Shown: positions 6,755 through 14,572 of the stretch, piece after piece | Layout of the letters: the number at the start of each line of letters is the position of its first letter | Position numbering within the stretch: the stretch's first letter is position 1 | Source: Firmicutes bacterium CAG:534 | GTDB lineage: Bacteria; Bacillota; Clostridia; Lachnospirales; Lachnospiraceae | Direction: 5' to 3' | NCBI GenBank assembly: GCA_000436115.1 | Contig: FR894544.1 | Coordinates: forward strand, 4,256 to 24,929 | DNA length: 20,674 nt | Program-made: the position numbers and the translations under genes | The notes under the pieces: model-generated | The model's input: only the letters and a program-made list of their open reading frames with translations | Told to the model about the DNA's origin: nothing | Databases searched by the model: none

Positions 6755-6789
6755 AAAGGAGTATCGCCGGAGGGCGGTACTCCTTTTTT
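6755..6789 (+). terminator. Rho-independent terminator after metK
   Basis: AAAGGAGTA (6755-6763) pairs with TACTCCTTT (6778-6786), continuing through a T-G wobble and CGCC/GGCG to a GGAG loop. The stem is 14 pairs and runs into six T (6784-6789). Confidence 0.9.
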
Positions 6790-6835
6790 ACATACAACAC
6801 AAACAGAGGGCTTTTTGCTCCGGAATGAGGCTTTT

Positions 6836-9800
6836 ATGGCATTTACACATCTGCATGTCCACACAGAATACAGTCTTTTGGACGGCTCCAACAAAATAAA
6901 AGAATATGTAAAGCGGGTCAAGGAGCTGGGAATGAACAGCGCTGCCATTACAGACCATGGAGTGATGTATGGCGTGATTGATTTTTATAAGGAATGTAAG
7001 GCCCAGGGGATCAAGCCGATCCTTGGATGCGAGGTTTATGTGGCGCCGGATTCCCGGTTTGACAAGGAGCTTGGAGGCGGGGAGGATCGCTATTATCATC
7101 AGGTCCTTCTGGCAGAAAACAATATTGGCTATGCCAATCTGTCCAGGATTGTCAGCCGTGGCTTTACAGAAGGATATTATTATAAGCCCAGAGTGGACAT
7201 GGAGCTTTTACAGACCTATCATGAGGGGATCATTGCGCTTTCTGCCTGCCTGGCAGGAGAGGTTCCAAGGTACATCCAAAAAGGGCTGATCGATGAGGCC
7301 AGAAAGGCGGCGATCCGTTACCGGGACTGCTTTGGGGAGGGCAACTATTTCCTGGAGCTGCAGGATCACGGGATCCCTGAGCAGAAGCTGGTCAACACGG
7401 AGCTTTTGAAGCTGAGCAGGGAGCTGTCCATTCCGCTGGTGACAACCAATGACGCCCACTATACCTATGCCGAGGATGCAAAACCTCATGATATTCTTCT
7501 TTGTATCCAGACCGGGAAAAAACTGGCGGATGAGGATCGCATGCGTTATGAGGGCGGCCAGTATTATGTAAAAAGTGAAGAAGAGATGAAGGGGCTCTTT
7601 CCCTATGCCTGGGAGGCCGTGGAAAACACCCAGAGGATTGCGGACAGATGTAATGTGGAGATCGAATTTGGAGTGACCAAGCTCCCTCATTTTGAAGTGC
7701 CGGAGGGCTATGACTCCTGGACTTATTTAAATAAGCTTTGTCTGGACGGGCTTAAGGAACGCTATGGAGAGGATCTGGATGCACCGGCCGGAGTGACGGG
7801 GCAGAGCTTCCGGGAACGCCTTACCTATGAGCTGGATGTCATAAAGACCATGGGATATGTGGATTATTTCCTGATCGTATGGGATTTTATCAATTATGCA
7901 AAATCAAACGGGATCATGGTGGGGCCGGGCCGTGGATCGGCAGCGGGAAGCATTGTTTCCTATGCGCTGAAGATCACCAACATCGATCCCATCAGGTATA
8001 ATCTTCTGTTTGAGCGTTTTCTGAATCCGGAACGTGTCTCCATGCCTGATATTGATATTGACTTCTGCTACGAAAGACGGCAGGAGGTCATAGACTATGT
8101 AAGCCGTAAATATGGGCCGGAGAAGGTGGTTCAGATCGTTACCTTTGGTACCCTGGCGGCAAAGGGCGTGATCCGGGATGTGGGCAGGGTGATGGATCTG
8201 CCCTATGCCTATGTGGATTCCCTTGCCAAGATGATACCCAATGAGCTGAATATCACCATTGACAGAGCCCTTCAGATCAATCCTGAGCTGAGAAAGCTTT
8301 ACGAGGGAGATGAGCAGGTCAGGACCTTGATCGATATGAGTAAGCGCCTTGAGGGACTTCCCAGGCACACCTCCATGCATGCGGCGGGGGTAGTGATCTG
8401 TTCTAAACCTGCAGAGGAGCTGGTGCCCCTTTCAAGGGGAGCGGACGGTTCTATTACAACCCAGTTTACCATGACAGCCATAGAGGAGCTGGGTCTTCTG
8501 AAAATGGATTTCCTGGGCCTTAGAACCTTGACGGTGCTGCGGGACGCAGTGGCTCTGATCGAAAAAAGCAAGGGCGTCCATATTGACTTAGATCACATTG
8601 ACATGGACGATAAGAAGGTTCTGGCTTCCATCGGAACAGGAAAAACGGACGGCGTGTTCCAGCTTGAAAGCGGCGGAATGAAAAGCTTCATGAAGGAGCT
8701 CCGGCCGCAGAACCTGGAGGACATCATTGCGGGAATTTCTCTGTACCGTCCGGGGCCAATGGACTTTATTCCCAAATATATCCGGGGAAAGAACAATGCT
8801 TCCACGGTTACCTACAGCTGTCCCCAGTTGGAACCGATCCTGGAGCCTACCTATGGCTGTATCGTGTACCAGGAGCAGGTCATGCAGATCGTCCGCGACC
8901 TGGGAGGCTATACCCTGGGAAGGAGCGATCTGGTGCGGCGTGCCATGAGCAAAAAGAAGCAGGCCGTTATGGAAAAGGAGCGCGCCAACTTTATTTACGG
9001 AAATGAAGAGGAGCAGGTGCCGGGATGCGTGGCAAAGGGGATTCCGGAGGAGGCTGCTTCCAAGATCTATGATGAAATGATGGATTTTGCCAAGTACGCC
9101 TTTAATAAATCCCATGCAGCCTGCTATGCAGTGGTAGCATATCAGACCGCCTTTTTAAAATATTATTATCCGGTGGAATTTATGGCGGCGCTTATGACCT
9201 CCGTGATTGATAATTCTGAAAAAGTGGCAGAATATATTATGGTGTGCAAAAGCATGGGAATTACTATTCTTCCGCCGGATATCAATCAGGGAGAAAGCGG
9301 GTTCTCGGTAAACGGCAGATCTATCCGCTATGCGCTGACCGCCATTAAAAGCGTAGGAAGACCGGTGATCGATGCGGTGGTAGAGGAAAGAAGGGAAAGA
9401 GGCCCATACGTTAATCTGAAGGACTTTATCACCAGGGTGGCGCAGAAGGATGTGAACAAAAAGGCGATGGAGAACTTTATCAAGGCAGGAGCCTTTGACA
9501 GCCTTCCCGGAACCAGAAAACAGTTCATGAGCGCCTATGTCCAGATCATGGATCATATTATCAAGGACAGGAAAAATAATATGGCAGGGCAGATGAGCCT
9601 GTTTGACCTGGTGGATGACAGCCAGAAGGAAGAATTTGACGTAAAGCTTCCGGATGTGGGAGAATACTCCAAGGAAATGCTTCTTTCCTTTGAAAAGGAA
9701 GTACTTGGCGTTTATATCAGCGGCCATCCTCTTGAGGAATGGGAGGAGCTCTGGAAAAAGGGCATCACCAACACCACGGCGGATTTTATGCTGAAGGAGG

Positions 9801-10327
9801 AAGACGGGGAAACGGTGGTGAAGGATAACATGAGCGTTACCATTGGAGGAATGATCGCAGACAAAAAGATCAAATACACCAAAAATGATAAGATCATGGC
9901 ATTTCTGACGCTGGAGGATCTTTTAGGGAGCGTGGAGGTCATTGTTTTTCCCAAGGATTATGAAAAGTATCATGAAAAGCTTACAGAGGATAACAAGGTA
10001 TTTATAAAAGGAAGGGTTTCACTGGAGGAGGACAAGGACGGAAAGCTGATCTGCGAGAGAGTGACCCCCTTTGATGAAGTCCAAAGAAAGCTCTGGATCA
10101 AATTTAAGACCAGGCAGGAGTACGAGGAAAACGTGGGGGAGCTGTATAAGATGTTAGCAGATTCCGATGGTCAGGACGGGGTGGTGATCTACATTGAGGA
10201 TCCCAAATCCATGAAACAGCTGCCTCCCAACAAAAACGTAAATGCAGACGAAAAGCTGATTTCGGAGCTGATGGGGAGATTTGGGAATGAGAATATAAAA
10301 ATTTCCTTTGATGTGAAAAAATATTGA
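6836..10327 (+). CDS. dnaE: DNA polymerase III alpha subunit, DnaE type
   Basis: Replicative C-family polymerase of 1163 residues. In Firmicutes DnaE works beside PolC, extending primers. An N-terminal PHP domain (1-about 280) keeps the full metal set seen in active PHP domains: H7, H9, D16, H41, E66, H88, C138, D206 and H208. The polymerase core has GRGSAAGS (near 364) and catalytic aspartates D405 and D407 (PDIDIDF) with D558 (KMDFLG). A helix-hairpin-helix region and a C-terminal OB fold (near 985-1065, VTIGGMIADKKIK) follow. ATG 6836 is chosen because MAFTHLHVHTEYS is the family's usual beginning and GAGG lies five bases before it; an upstream TTG at 6815 also has a ribosome-site-like AGAGGG but adds residues outside the family. 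Its stop codon overlaps the pfkA promoter. Confidence 0.96.
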   Translation: MAFTHLHVHTEYSLLDGSNKIKEYVKRVKELGMNSAAITDHGVMYGVIDFYKECKAQGIKPILGCEVYVAPDSRFDKELGGGEDRYYHQVLLAENNIGYANLSRIVSRGFTEGYYYKPRVDMELLQTYHEGIIALSACLAGEVPRYIQKGLIDEARKAAIRYRDCFGEGNYFLELQDHGIPEQKLVNTELLKLSRELSIPLVTTNDAHYTYAEDAKPHDILLCIQTGKKLADEDRMRYEGGQYYVKSEEEMKGLFPYAWEAVENTQRIADRCNVEIEFGVTKLPHFEVPEGYDSWTYLNKLCLDGLKERYGEDLDAPAGVTGQSFRERLTYELDVIKTMGYVDYFLIVWDFINYAKSNGIMVGPGRGSAAGSIVSYALKITNIDPIRYNLLFERFLNPERVSMPDIDIDFCYERRQEVIDYVSRKYGPEKVVQIVTFGTLAAKGVIRDVGRVMDLPYAYVDSLAKMIPNELNITIDRALQINPELRKLYEGDEQVRTLIDMSKRLEGLPRHTSMHAAGVVICSKPAEELVPLSRGADGSITTQFTMTAIEELGLLKMDFLGLRTLTVLRDAVALIEKSKGVHIDLDHIDMDDKKVLASIGTGKTDGVFQLESGGMKSFMKELRPQNLEDIIAGISLYRPGPMDFIPKYIRGKNNASTVTYSCPQLEPILEPTYGCIVYQEQVMQIVRDLGGYTLGRSDLVRRAMSKKKQAVMEKERANFIYGNEEEQVPGCVAKGIPEEAASKIYDEMMDFAKYAFNKSHAACYAVVAYQTAFLKYYYPVEFMAALMTSVIDNSEKVAEYIMVCKSMGITILPPDINQGESGFSVNGRSIRYALTAIKSVGRPVIDAVVEERRERGPYVNLKDFITRVAQKDVNKKAMENFIKAGAFDSLPGTRKQFMSAYVQIMDHIIKDRKNNMAGQMSLFDLVDDSQKEEFDVKLPDVGEYSKEMLLSFEKEVLGVYISGHPLEEWEELWKKGITNTTADFMLKEEDGETVVKDNMSVTIGGMIADKKIKYTKNDKIMAFLTLEDLLGSVEVIVFPKDYEKYHEKLTEDNKVFIKGRVSLEEDKDGKLICERVTPFDEVQRKLWIKFKTRQEYEENVGELYKMLADSDGQDGVVIYIEDPKSMKQLPPNKNVNADEKLISELMGRFGNENIKISFDVKKY

Positions 10328-10352
10328 AAACACCCCTGAAAGAGGGTAAAAT
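10324..10352 (+). promoter_or_regulatory. Sigma-A-type promoter for pfkA, overlapping the dnaE stop codon
   Basis: TTGAAA (10324-10329), 17-base spacer, TAAAAT (10347-10352), five of six matches in each hexamer. The dnaE stop TGA (10325-10327) lies within the -35. Start near 10359. Confidence 0.7.
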
Positions 10353-10359
10353 AAACATA

Positions 10360-10400
10360 CAGCCAGTTGCCTGCCTATGGGCAAAAAAGTTCTCAGGCTG
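10360..10400 (+). other. Nested stem-loop in the pfkA leader
   Basis: CAGCC (10360-10364) pairs with GGCTG (10396-10400), enclosing TTGCCT (10367-10372) with GGGCAA (10379-10384) over a six-base loop. It begins at the predicted 5' end of the transcript. Six A follow the inner stem rather than T, so it is not a terminator. It may stabilise the 5' end. Confidence 0.4.
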
Positions 10401-10420
10401 CTTAGAAATGAGGAGTGACT

Positions 10421-11395
10421 ATGGCAAAAGAAATAAAGACCATTGGCGTACTGACCAGCGGCGGTGATGCGCCGGGAATGAACGCAGCGATCCGTGCGGT
10501 TGTCCGTAAGGCCATCAGCAACGGCGTGAAGGTAAAAGGCATTAAGAAGGGCTATCAGGGGCTCTTAAATGAAGAGATCATAGACATGGAAAAGAAGGAT
10601 GTGTCCGACACCATCCAAAGAGGCGGAACGATTTTAGGTACAGCCCGCTGTCCGGAATTTAAAACACAGGAAGGACAGGAGAAGGGTGCGGAGATCTGCA
10701 GAAAGCATGGGATCGACGGCCTTGTGGTGATCGGCGGAGACGGTTCCTACCGGGGCGCCCAGGCGCTTTCCAGACAGGGGATCAACACCATTGGCCTTCC
10801 GGGTACCATTGATCTGGATATTGCCTGTACAGATTATACCATAGGCTTTGACACCGCAATCAATACGGCCATGCAGGCCATTGATAAGGTGCGGGATACC
10901 TCTTCCTCCCATGAACGATGCAGTATTATCGAAGTAATGGGAAGAAATGCGGGATATATCGCACTCTGGTGCGGAGTTGCCAACGGCGCAGAGGACATTT
11001 TGCTGCCGGAAAAATATGATTTTAACGAACAGAATATCATTAACAATATTATCAACAACCGTAAAAGAGGTAAGACGCACCACATTATCGTCAATGCAGA
11101 GGGAATTGGACATTCCACATCCATGGCAAGGAGAATTGAAGCTGCAACGGGAATTGAAACCAGAGCCACGATCCTGGGTTACATGCAACGAGGCGGTTCG
11201 CCTACCTGTAAAGACCGTTTTTATGCATCCATTATGGGAGCTTATGCAGCAGATATCCTCTGTGACGGAAAGAGCAACCGCGTAGTGGGATATAAGCACG
11301 GTGAGTTCCAGGATTTTGATATTGAGGAAGCGCTGAACATGCAGAAGGAGATCCCGGAATATCATTATCAGGTCAGCAGATTATTATCACAATAG
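10421..11395 (+). CDS. pfkA: ATP-dependent 6-phosphofructokinase
   Basis: Phosphorylates fructose 6-phosphate to the 1,6-bisphosphate in glycolysis. It has 324 residues, typical for bacterial PfkA tetramers. Seen: TSGGDAPGMNAAIRAVVR (12-29); GGDGSYRGA (105-113), whose glycine after GGD marks the ATP rather than the pyrophosphate type, as does the glycine in GLPGTID; R-GG in GYMQRGGSPT; and EVMGRNAGYIALW. Oddity: the catalytic loop reads TIDLD (D131, L132, D133) where the family normally has TIDND; both aspartates are kept. The start is ATG 10421, with AGGAG (10411-10415) five bases upstream; an in-frame GTG at 10415 falls inside that ribosome site. It has its own promoter and a weak terminator, so some readthrough into the methyltransferase gene is likely. 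Confidence 0.96.
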   Translation: MAKEIKTIGVLTSGGDAPGMNAAIRAVVRKAISNGVKVKGIKKGYQGLLNEEIIDMEKKDVSDTIQRGGTILGTARCPEFKTQEGQEKGAEICRKHGIDGLVVIGGDGSYRGAQALSRQGINTIGLPGTIDLDIACTDYTIGFDTAINTAMQAIDKVRDTSSSHERCSIIEVMGRNAGYIALWCGVANGAEDILLPEKYDFNEQNIINNIINNRKRGKTHHIIVNAEGIGHSTSMARRIEAATGIETRATILGYMQRGGSPTCKDRFYASIMGAYAADILCDGKSNRVVGYKHGEFQDFDIEEALNMQKEIPEYHYQVSRLLSQ

Positions 11396-11402
11396 TTTCA
11401 TA

Positions 11403-11424
11403 AAAGCCGCCGGAAGGCGGCTTT
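11403..11424 (+). terminator. Weak terminator after pfkA
   Basis: AAAGCCGCC and GGCGGCTTT form a nine-pair stem with a GGAA tetraloop, but only three T follow before AAAAATTT. Likely partial termination; the next ribosome site begins nine bases later. Confidence 0.65.
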
Positions 11425-11442
11425 AAAAATTTGGAGGAAGCC

Positions 11443-12315
11443 ATGATAACAAGTATGATAAACAGCAGGATCCGGCATGTTCTCCTTTTGCAGGAAAAAA
11501 GCAGGGCAAGGAGCAAGGAAGGGCTTTTCGTGACAGAAGGGGTGCGGATGTTTGAAGAGGTGCCGGAAGAGGTCTTAAAGGAGATCTACTGTTCCGAAAG
11601 CTTTTATCTTTCCCTGACGGAAAAAAAGGATGACAATCCTCACAGGGAAAGGGTCTATCAGAAGCTGTGCAGGTGCGGAGAGCTGGGAATCCCGGTAGAG
11701 CTGGTCAGCGGAGAGGTCTTCCGCAAAATATCTGACACCAAGACTCCCCAGGGAATTCTGTTTGTGGTGAAAAGCGGAAGCTGCAGCTTAAAGGAGATGA
11801 TCGCACAGGCAGAAAAGAAAAAGCAGGAACAGGGCAGGGAACCCCTGTTTTTGATCCTGGAGGATATACAGGATCCCGGGAATCTTGGGACCATGATGCG
11901 GACGGCAGAAGGAGCCGGGGCGGACGGCGTCATTATGAGCAAGGGGACGGTGGATATCTATAATCCCAAAACCATCCGGGCAACCATGGGCTCCCTTTAC
12001 AGAGTGCCCTTTGTGTACATGGAAAATCTGGAGGAGGCTGTAAGTCTTCTGAAAAAAAGCGGGATCACCACTTATGCGGCTCATTTAAAGGGCGAGAAAT
12101 TTTTTCACCAGATCAGATACAGCGGGGGAAGCGCATTTCTGATCGGAAATGAAGGGAACGGACTGAAGACGGAAACAGCACAGCTTGCAGACACTTATCT
12201 TAAGATCCCCATGGAGGGAAAGCTGGAGTCTCTTAATGCATCGGTTGCGGCAGCTCTTTTGCTGTATCAGGCGGCAGGCAGTACGGGGCGTTTTACTTTG
12301 GGACAGGAGAAATAA
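11443..12315 (+). CDS. TrmH/SpoU-family RNA 2'-O-methyltransferase
   Basis: SAM-dependent methyltransferase acting on rRNA or tRNA ribose, 290 residues. The N-terminal third (about 20-108, KEGLFVTEGVRMFEEV) is the substrate-binding domain typical of rRNA-type members. The C-terminal SPOUT knot shows the three family motifs: DPGNLGTMMRTA (N148, R153), IGNEGNGL (235-241) and PMEGKLESLNASVAAAL (256-272). This layout resembles 23S rRNA 2'-O-ribose methyltransferases, but the target nucleotide cannot be read from sequence. The start ATG 11443 has GGAGG (11433-11437) five bases upstream; a TTG at 11431 overlaps that site and is rejected. It lies 31 bases before proC, so the two are probably co-transcribed. 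Confidence 0.9.
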   Translation: MITSMINSRIRHVLLLQEKSRARSKEGLFVTEGVRMFEEVPEEVLKEIYCSESFYLSLTEKKDDNPHRERVYQKLCRCGELGIPVELVSGEVFRKISDTKTPQGILFVVKSGSCSLKEMIAQAEKKKQEQGREPLFLILEDIQDPGNLGTMMRTAEGAGADGVIMSKGTVDIYNPKTIRATMGSLYRVPFVYMENLEEAVSLLKKSGITTYAAHLKGEKFFHQIRYSGGSAFLIGNEGNGLKTETAQLADTYLKIPMEGKLESLNASVAAALLLYQAAGSTGRFTLGQEK

Positions 12316-12346
12316 TAGTTAAGGGGCAGAAAGGAAGGATGAACAG

Positions 12347-13141
12347 ATGAAGATTGGATTTATTGGACTTGGAAATATGGCAAAGGCCATGATCGGAGGG
12401 ATCCTGCGGAAAAACATCATCTCTCCGGAGGACATCCTGGGATATGCAAGGACAAAGGAAACCAGAGACAGGGTTTCCAAGGAATACGGGATTACCATCT
12501 GTGAGAGCAACGAGCAGGTGGCACAGCAGGCGGATATTCTGTTCCTGGCAGTAAAGCCGCAGATGTTTGGCGAGGTGATCCCGCAGATCAGGGATCAGGT
12601 GAAAGCGCAGACCCTGATCGTCAGCATTGCAGCCGGAAAGACCATTGCTCAGATCGAAGAGGCTTTTGGAAAAGAGATCAGCCTGATCAGATGTATGCCA
12701 AACACGCCGGCCATGGTACTGGAGGGATGTACCGGGGCCTGCAGGAACAGCAGAGTGACGGATGAAGAAATGGAAACCTGTATGAAGCTGCTTTTGAGCT
12801 TCGGACTGGCCTATGAGGTGCCGGAACGTCTAATGGATGCAGTGGGTGCCGTAAGCGGAAGCTCGCCGGCCTTTGTGTTCCAGTTTATTGAAGCAATGGC
12901 AGACGGAGGGGTAAAAGCAGGGATGCCAAGGAGCCAGGCTCTTGGGTTTGCAGCCCAGACCGTGCTTGGAAGCGCCAAGCTTTTGCTGGAAAGCGGAAAG
13001 CATCCGGGAGAGCTGAAGGACATGGTTTGCTCCCCCGGCGGAACGACCATCTGCGGGGTGCAGGCACTGGAGGAAGCAGGGCTTCGGGGAGCTGTGATGA
13101 AGGCCATTGAAGCCTGTGTCGAAAGATCAAAAAATATGTAA
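12347..13141 (+). CDS. proC: Pyrroline-5-carboxylate reductase
   Basis: Last step of proline synthesis: reduces 1-pyrroline-5-carboxylate with NAD(P)H, in the cytoplasm. It has 264 residues, a normal length. Seen: an N-terminal Rossmann fold MKIGFIGLGNMAKAMIGG; FLAVKPQ; the CMPNTPAMV loop; GSSPAFVF; and the family signature SPGGTTICGVQALEEAG near the C-terminus. It follows the methyltransferase by 31 bases and has an AGGAAGG-like ribosome site. No terminator is visible downstream, so some transcription may continue into the hydrolase gene, which has its own promoter. Confidence 0.96.
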   Translation: MKIGFIGLGNMAKAMIGGILRKNIISPEDILGYARTKETRDRVSKEYGITICESNEQVAQQADILFLAVKPQMFGEVIPQIRDQVKAQTLIVSIAAGKTIAQIEEAFGKEISLIRCMPNTPAMVLEGCTGACRNSRVTDEEMETCMKLLLSFGLAYEVPERLMDAVGAVSGSSPAFVFQFIEAMADGGVKAGMPRSQALGFAAQTVLGSAKLLLESGKHPGELKDMVCSPGGTTICGVQALEEAGLRGAVMKAIEACVERSKNM

Positions 13142-13211
13142 AAAAACCGTAACAAATAAGGAAAAAACTGGAAGAAAAACTGGCATAAAATCCGGGTAAA
13201 ATTGCATAAAC

Positions 13212-13240
13212 TTGACAAAGATGGGACAATTTGCTAATAT
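13212..13240 (+). promoter_or_regulatory. Extended -10 promoter for the SH3-SleB hydrolase
   Basis: TTGACA (13212-13217, perfect), 17-base spacer, TAATAT (13235-13240) preceded by TGC (13232-13234). Start near 13247. Confidence 0.8.
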
Positions 13241-13255
13241 AGTCACCATACTTGT

Positions 13256-13272
13256 TGTAACAAATCTGTAAC
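13256..13272 (+). promoter_or_regulatory. WalR-like box upstream of the SH3-SleB hydrolase (exact consensus match)
   Basis: TGTAAC (13256-13261), five bases, TGTAAC (13267-13272): an exact fit to the TGTWAH-N5-TGTWAH consensus described for WalR of Bacillus and Staphylococcus, in front of a wall hydrolase, the usual target class. It lies about 10 to 26 bases downstream of the predicted transcription start, a position that suits repression. A related OmpR/PhoB-family regulator is an alternative reader. Confidence 0.5.
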
Positions 13273-13304
13273 ATTCGGTTGCAGAGGTATTTGGAGGGAG
13301 CAAG

Positions 13305-14384
13305 ATGAACCGGAGAAAGATTCTGCCCCATGTGGCAGCAGGCATTTTTGTGAGCCTGCTATTCCTTCTGGCAGAGGAAATAACCGTTCAGGCCAGTGAA
13401 AAGGAGGGGCATAATTTTTTGAGCTCAGGGGTAGCGGAGATCCTCGATCCCAGTGCTCTTAGTAATGATGCGCCTGTGCAAAATCAAACAAGCCTCGATA
13501 TCAACGAGAAATTTGAAGCCGAAAAGGAAAGAATGGAACAGGAGCTTACCATGGCGAATGTTCAGAATGCCCTGAATATCCGGGAAAAGGCCAGTGAAGA
13601 TTCCGACAAGGTCGGTCTTTTGTACAAAGACTGCGGAGGGACGATCCTGGAGCAGAAGGACGGCTGGACAAAGCTGAAATCCGGTAATGTGATCGGCTGG
13701 GCAAAGGACGAATATCTTCTGTTTGGCGAGGACGCCAAGAAAATGGCAGAGGATGTTGGGAACTGGATTGTTACTCTGGATGTGGAAGCAGTCAGAGTCA
13801 GGACAGAGCCAAACGATAACGCAGACGTCTACGGGCTTCTTGCCTATGAGGACAGCGTGGATTTTATTGAGACAGTGAATGACCACTGGATCAGTGTAGA
13901 TTATGATGGTGAGATCGGATATGTAAATTCCGATTATGTGAATGTGAAGTTCCACATCGATGAAGGCGAGACCATGGATGTGATCCGGATCAGAGAGCGG
14001 GAGGCAGAGGAGCGCAAGCGGAAGGCTAACCAGGGCAAGGTATCCGCAGATGCGGATGAACTGAGACTGCTTGGTGCGCTGATCTACTGCGAAGCCGGAA
14101 ACCAGTCCTATGACGGCATGCTGGGCGTCGGCGCAGTGGTTATGAACCGTGTGCGAAGCGGAGCTTATCCCAACACCATCCATGCAGTTATTTATGCTTC
14201 CGGCCAGTTTACACCTGCCATGACCGGCAAGGTTGCAAGAGTTTATGAGGGAAATGTCCCGGATGCCTGTCTCCAGGCAGCCCAGGCGGCCATCAACGGG
14301 GAAACCACCGTCGGAGACGCAACCCACTTCCGGCGTGCAGGAACCAGGGAAGGGTATGTTCTGGGAGATCATGTTTTCTGGTAA
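13305..14384 (+). CDS. Secreted SH3-SH3-SleB-type cell wall hydrolase
   Basis: 359 residues. Signal peptide about 1-30 (basic start, hydrophobic 9-22, VQA before S31). Two bacterial SH3 repeats follow: about 82-140 (LNIREKASEDSDKVGLLY) and about 155-214 (VRVRTEPNDNADVYGLL), each ending in a GW/GY-V motif; they probably bind peptidoglycan. A charged linker (219-248) leads to a C-terminal Hydrolase_2/SleB domain (251-359) with YCEAGNQSYDG, where E263 aligns with the catalytic glutamate of the family, then GAVVMNRV. SleB-type enzymes are lytic transglycosylase-like muramidases; some act in spore germination, others in growing cells. The start has GGAGG about seven bases upstream. It has its own promoter with a WalR-like box and a terminator. 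Confidence 0.9.
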   Translation: MNRRKILPHVAAGIFVSLLFLLAEEITVQASEKEGHNFLSSGVAEILDPSALSNDAPVQNQTSLDINEKFEAEKERMEQELTMANVQNALNIREKASEDSDKVGLLYKDCGGTILEQKDGWTKLKSGNVIGWAKDEYLLFGEDAKKMAEDVGNWIVTLDVEAVRVRTEPNDNADVYGLLAYEDSVDFIETVNDHWISVDYDGEIGYVNSDYVNVKFHIDEGETMDVIRIREREAEERKRKANQGKVSADADELRLLGALIYCEAGNQSYDGMLGVGAVVMNRVRSGAYPNTIHAVIYASGQFTPAMTGKVARVYEGNVPDACLQAAQAAINGETTVGDATHFRRAGTREGYVLGDHVFW

Positions 14385-14422
14385 CGGAAAAGTAATTTAA
14401 TAAAGAAGAAACAGAAGAAATG

Positions 14423-14472
14423 AGCTGTCACCGGCGGTGGGAAAGGAAACATACCGCAGGTGGCAGCTTTTT
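14423..14472 (+). terminator. Rho-independent terminator after the SH3-SleB hydrolase
   Basis: AGCTGTCACC (14423-14432) pairs with GGTGGCAGCT (14459-14468) with one T-G wobble; inside, GCGGT (14434-14438) pairs with ACCGC (14453-14457). Five T follow (14468-14472). Confidence 0.85.
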
Positions 14473-14492
14473 GCCTTTGCCCTATAATCTGT

Positions 14493-14521
14493 TTGCGTCC
14501 GTATGTATTGTGTAGTAGAAT
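14493..14521 (+). promoter_or_regulatory. Possible promoter for the nfeD operon
   Basis: TTGCGT (14493-14498), 17-base spacer, TAGAAT (14516-14521). An alternative is TTGTGT (14508-14513) with TATAGT (14530-14535) at 16 bases. Both are moderate; a promoter is expected here because a strong terminator lies just upstream. Confidence 0.4.
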
Positions 14522-14572
14522 GAAAGAAATATAGTTATCATAACCTGGGAAAGAAAGGCATGGTGAGACAGA

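Noticed and set aside
6815..6835. TTG start for dnaE at 6815
   Set aside because: It adds seven residues not typical of the family; ATG 6836 has its own GAGG and gives the standard MAFTHLHVHTEYS start.
13142..13211. Short direct repeat AAAAACTGG (near 13163 and 13175) after proC
   Set aside because: Two copies of an A-rich nonamer in AT-rich spacer DNA; no pairing or protein-site logic, likely chance.
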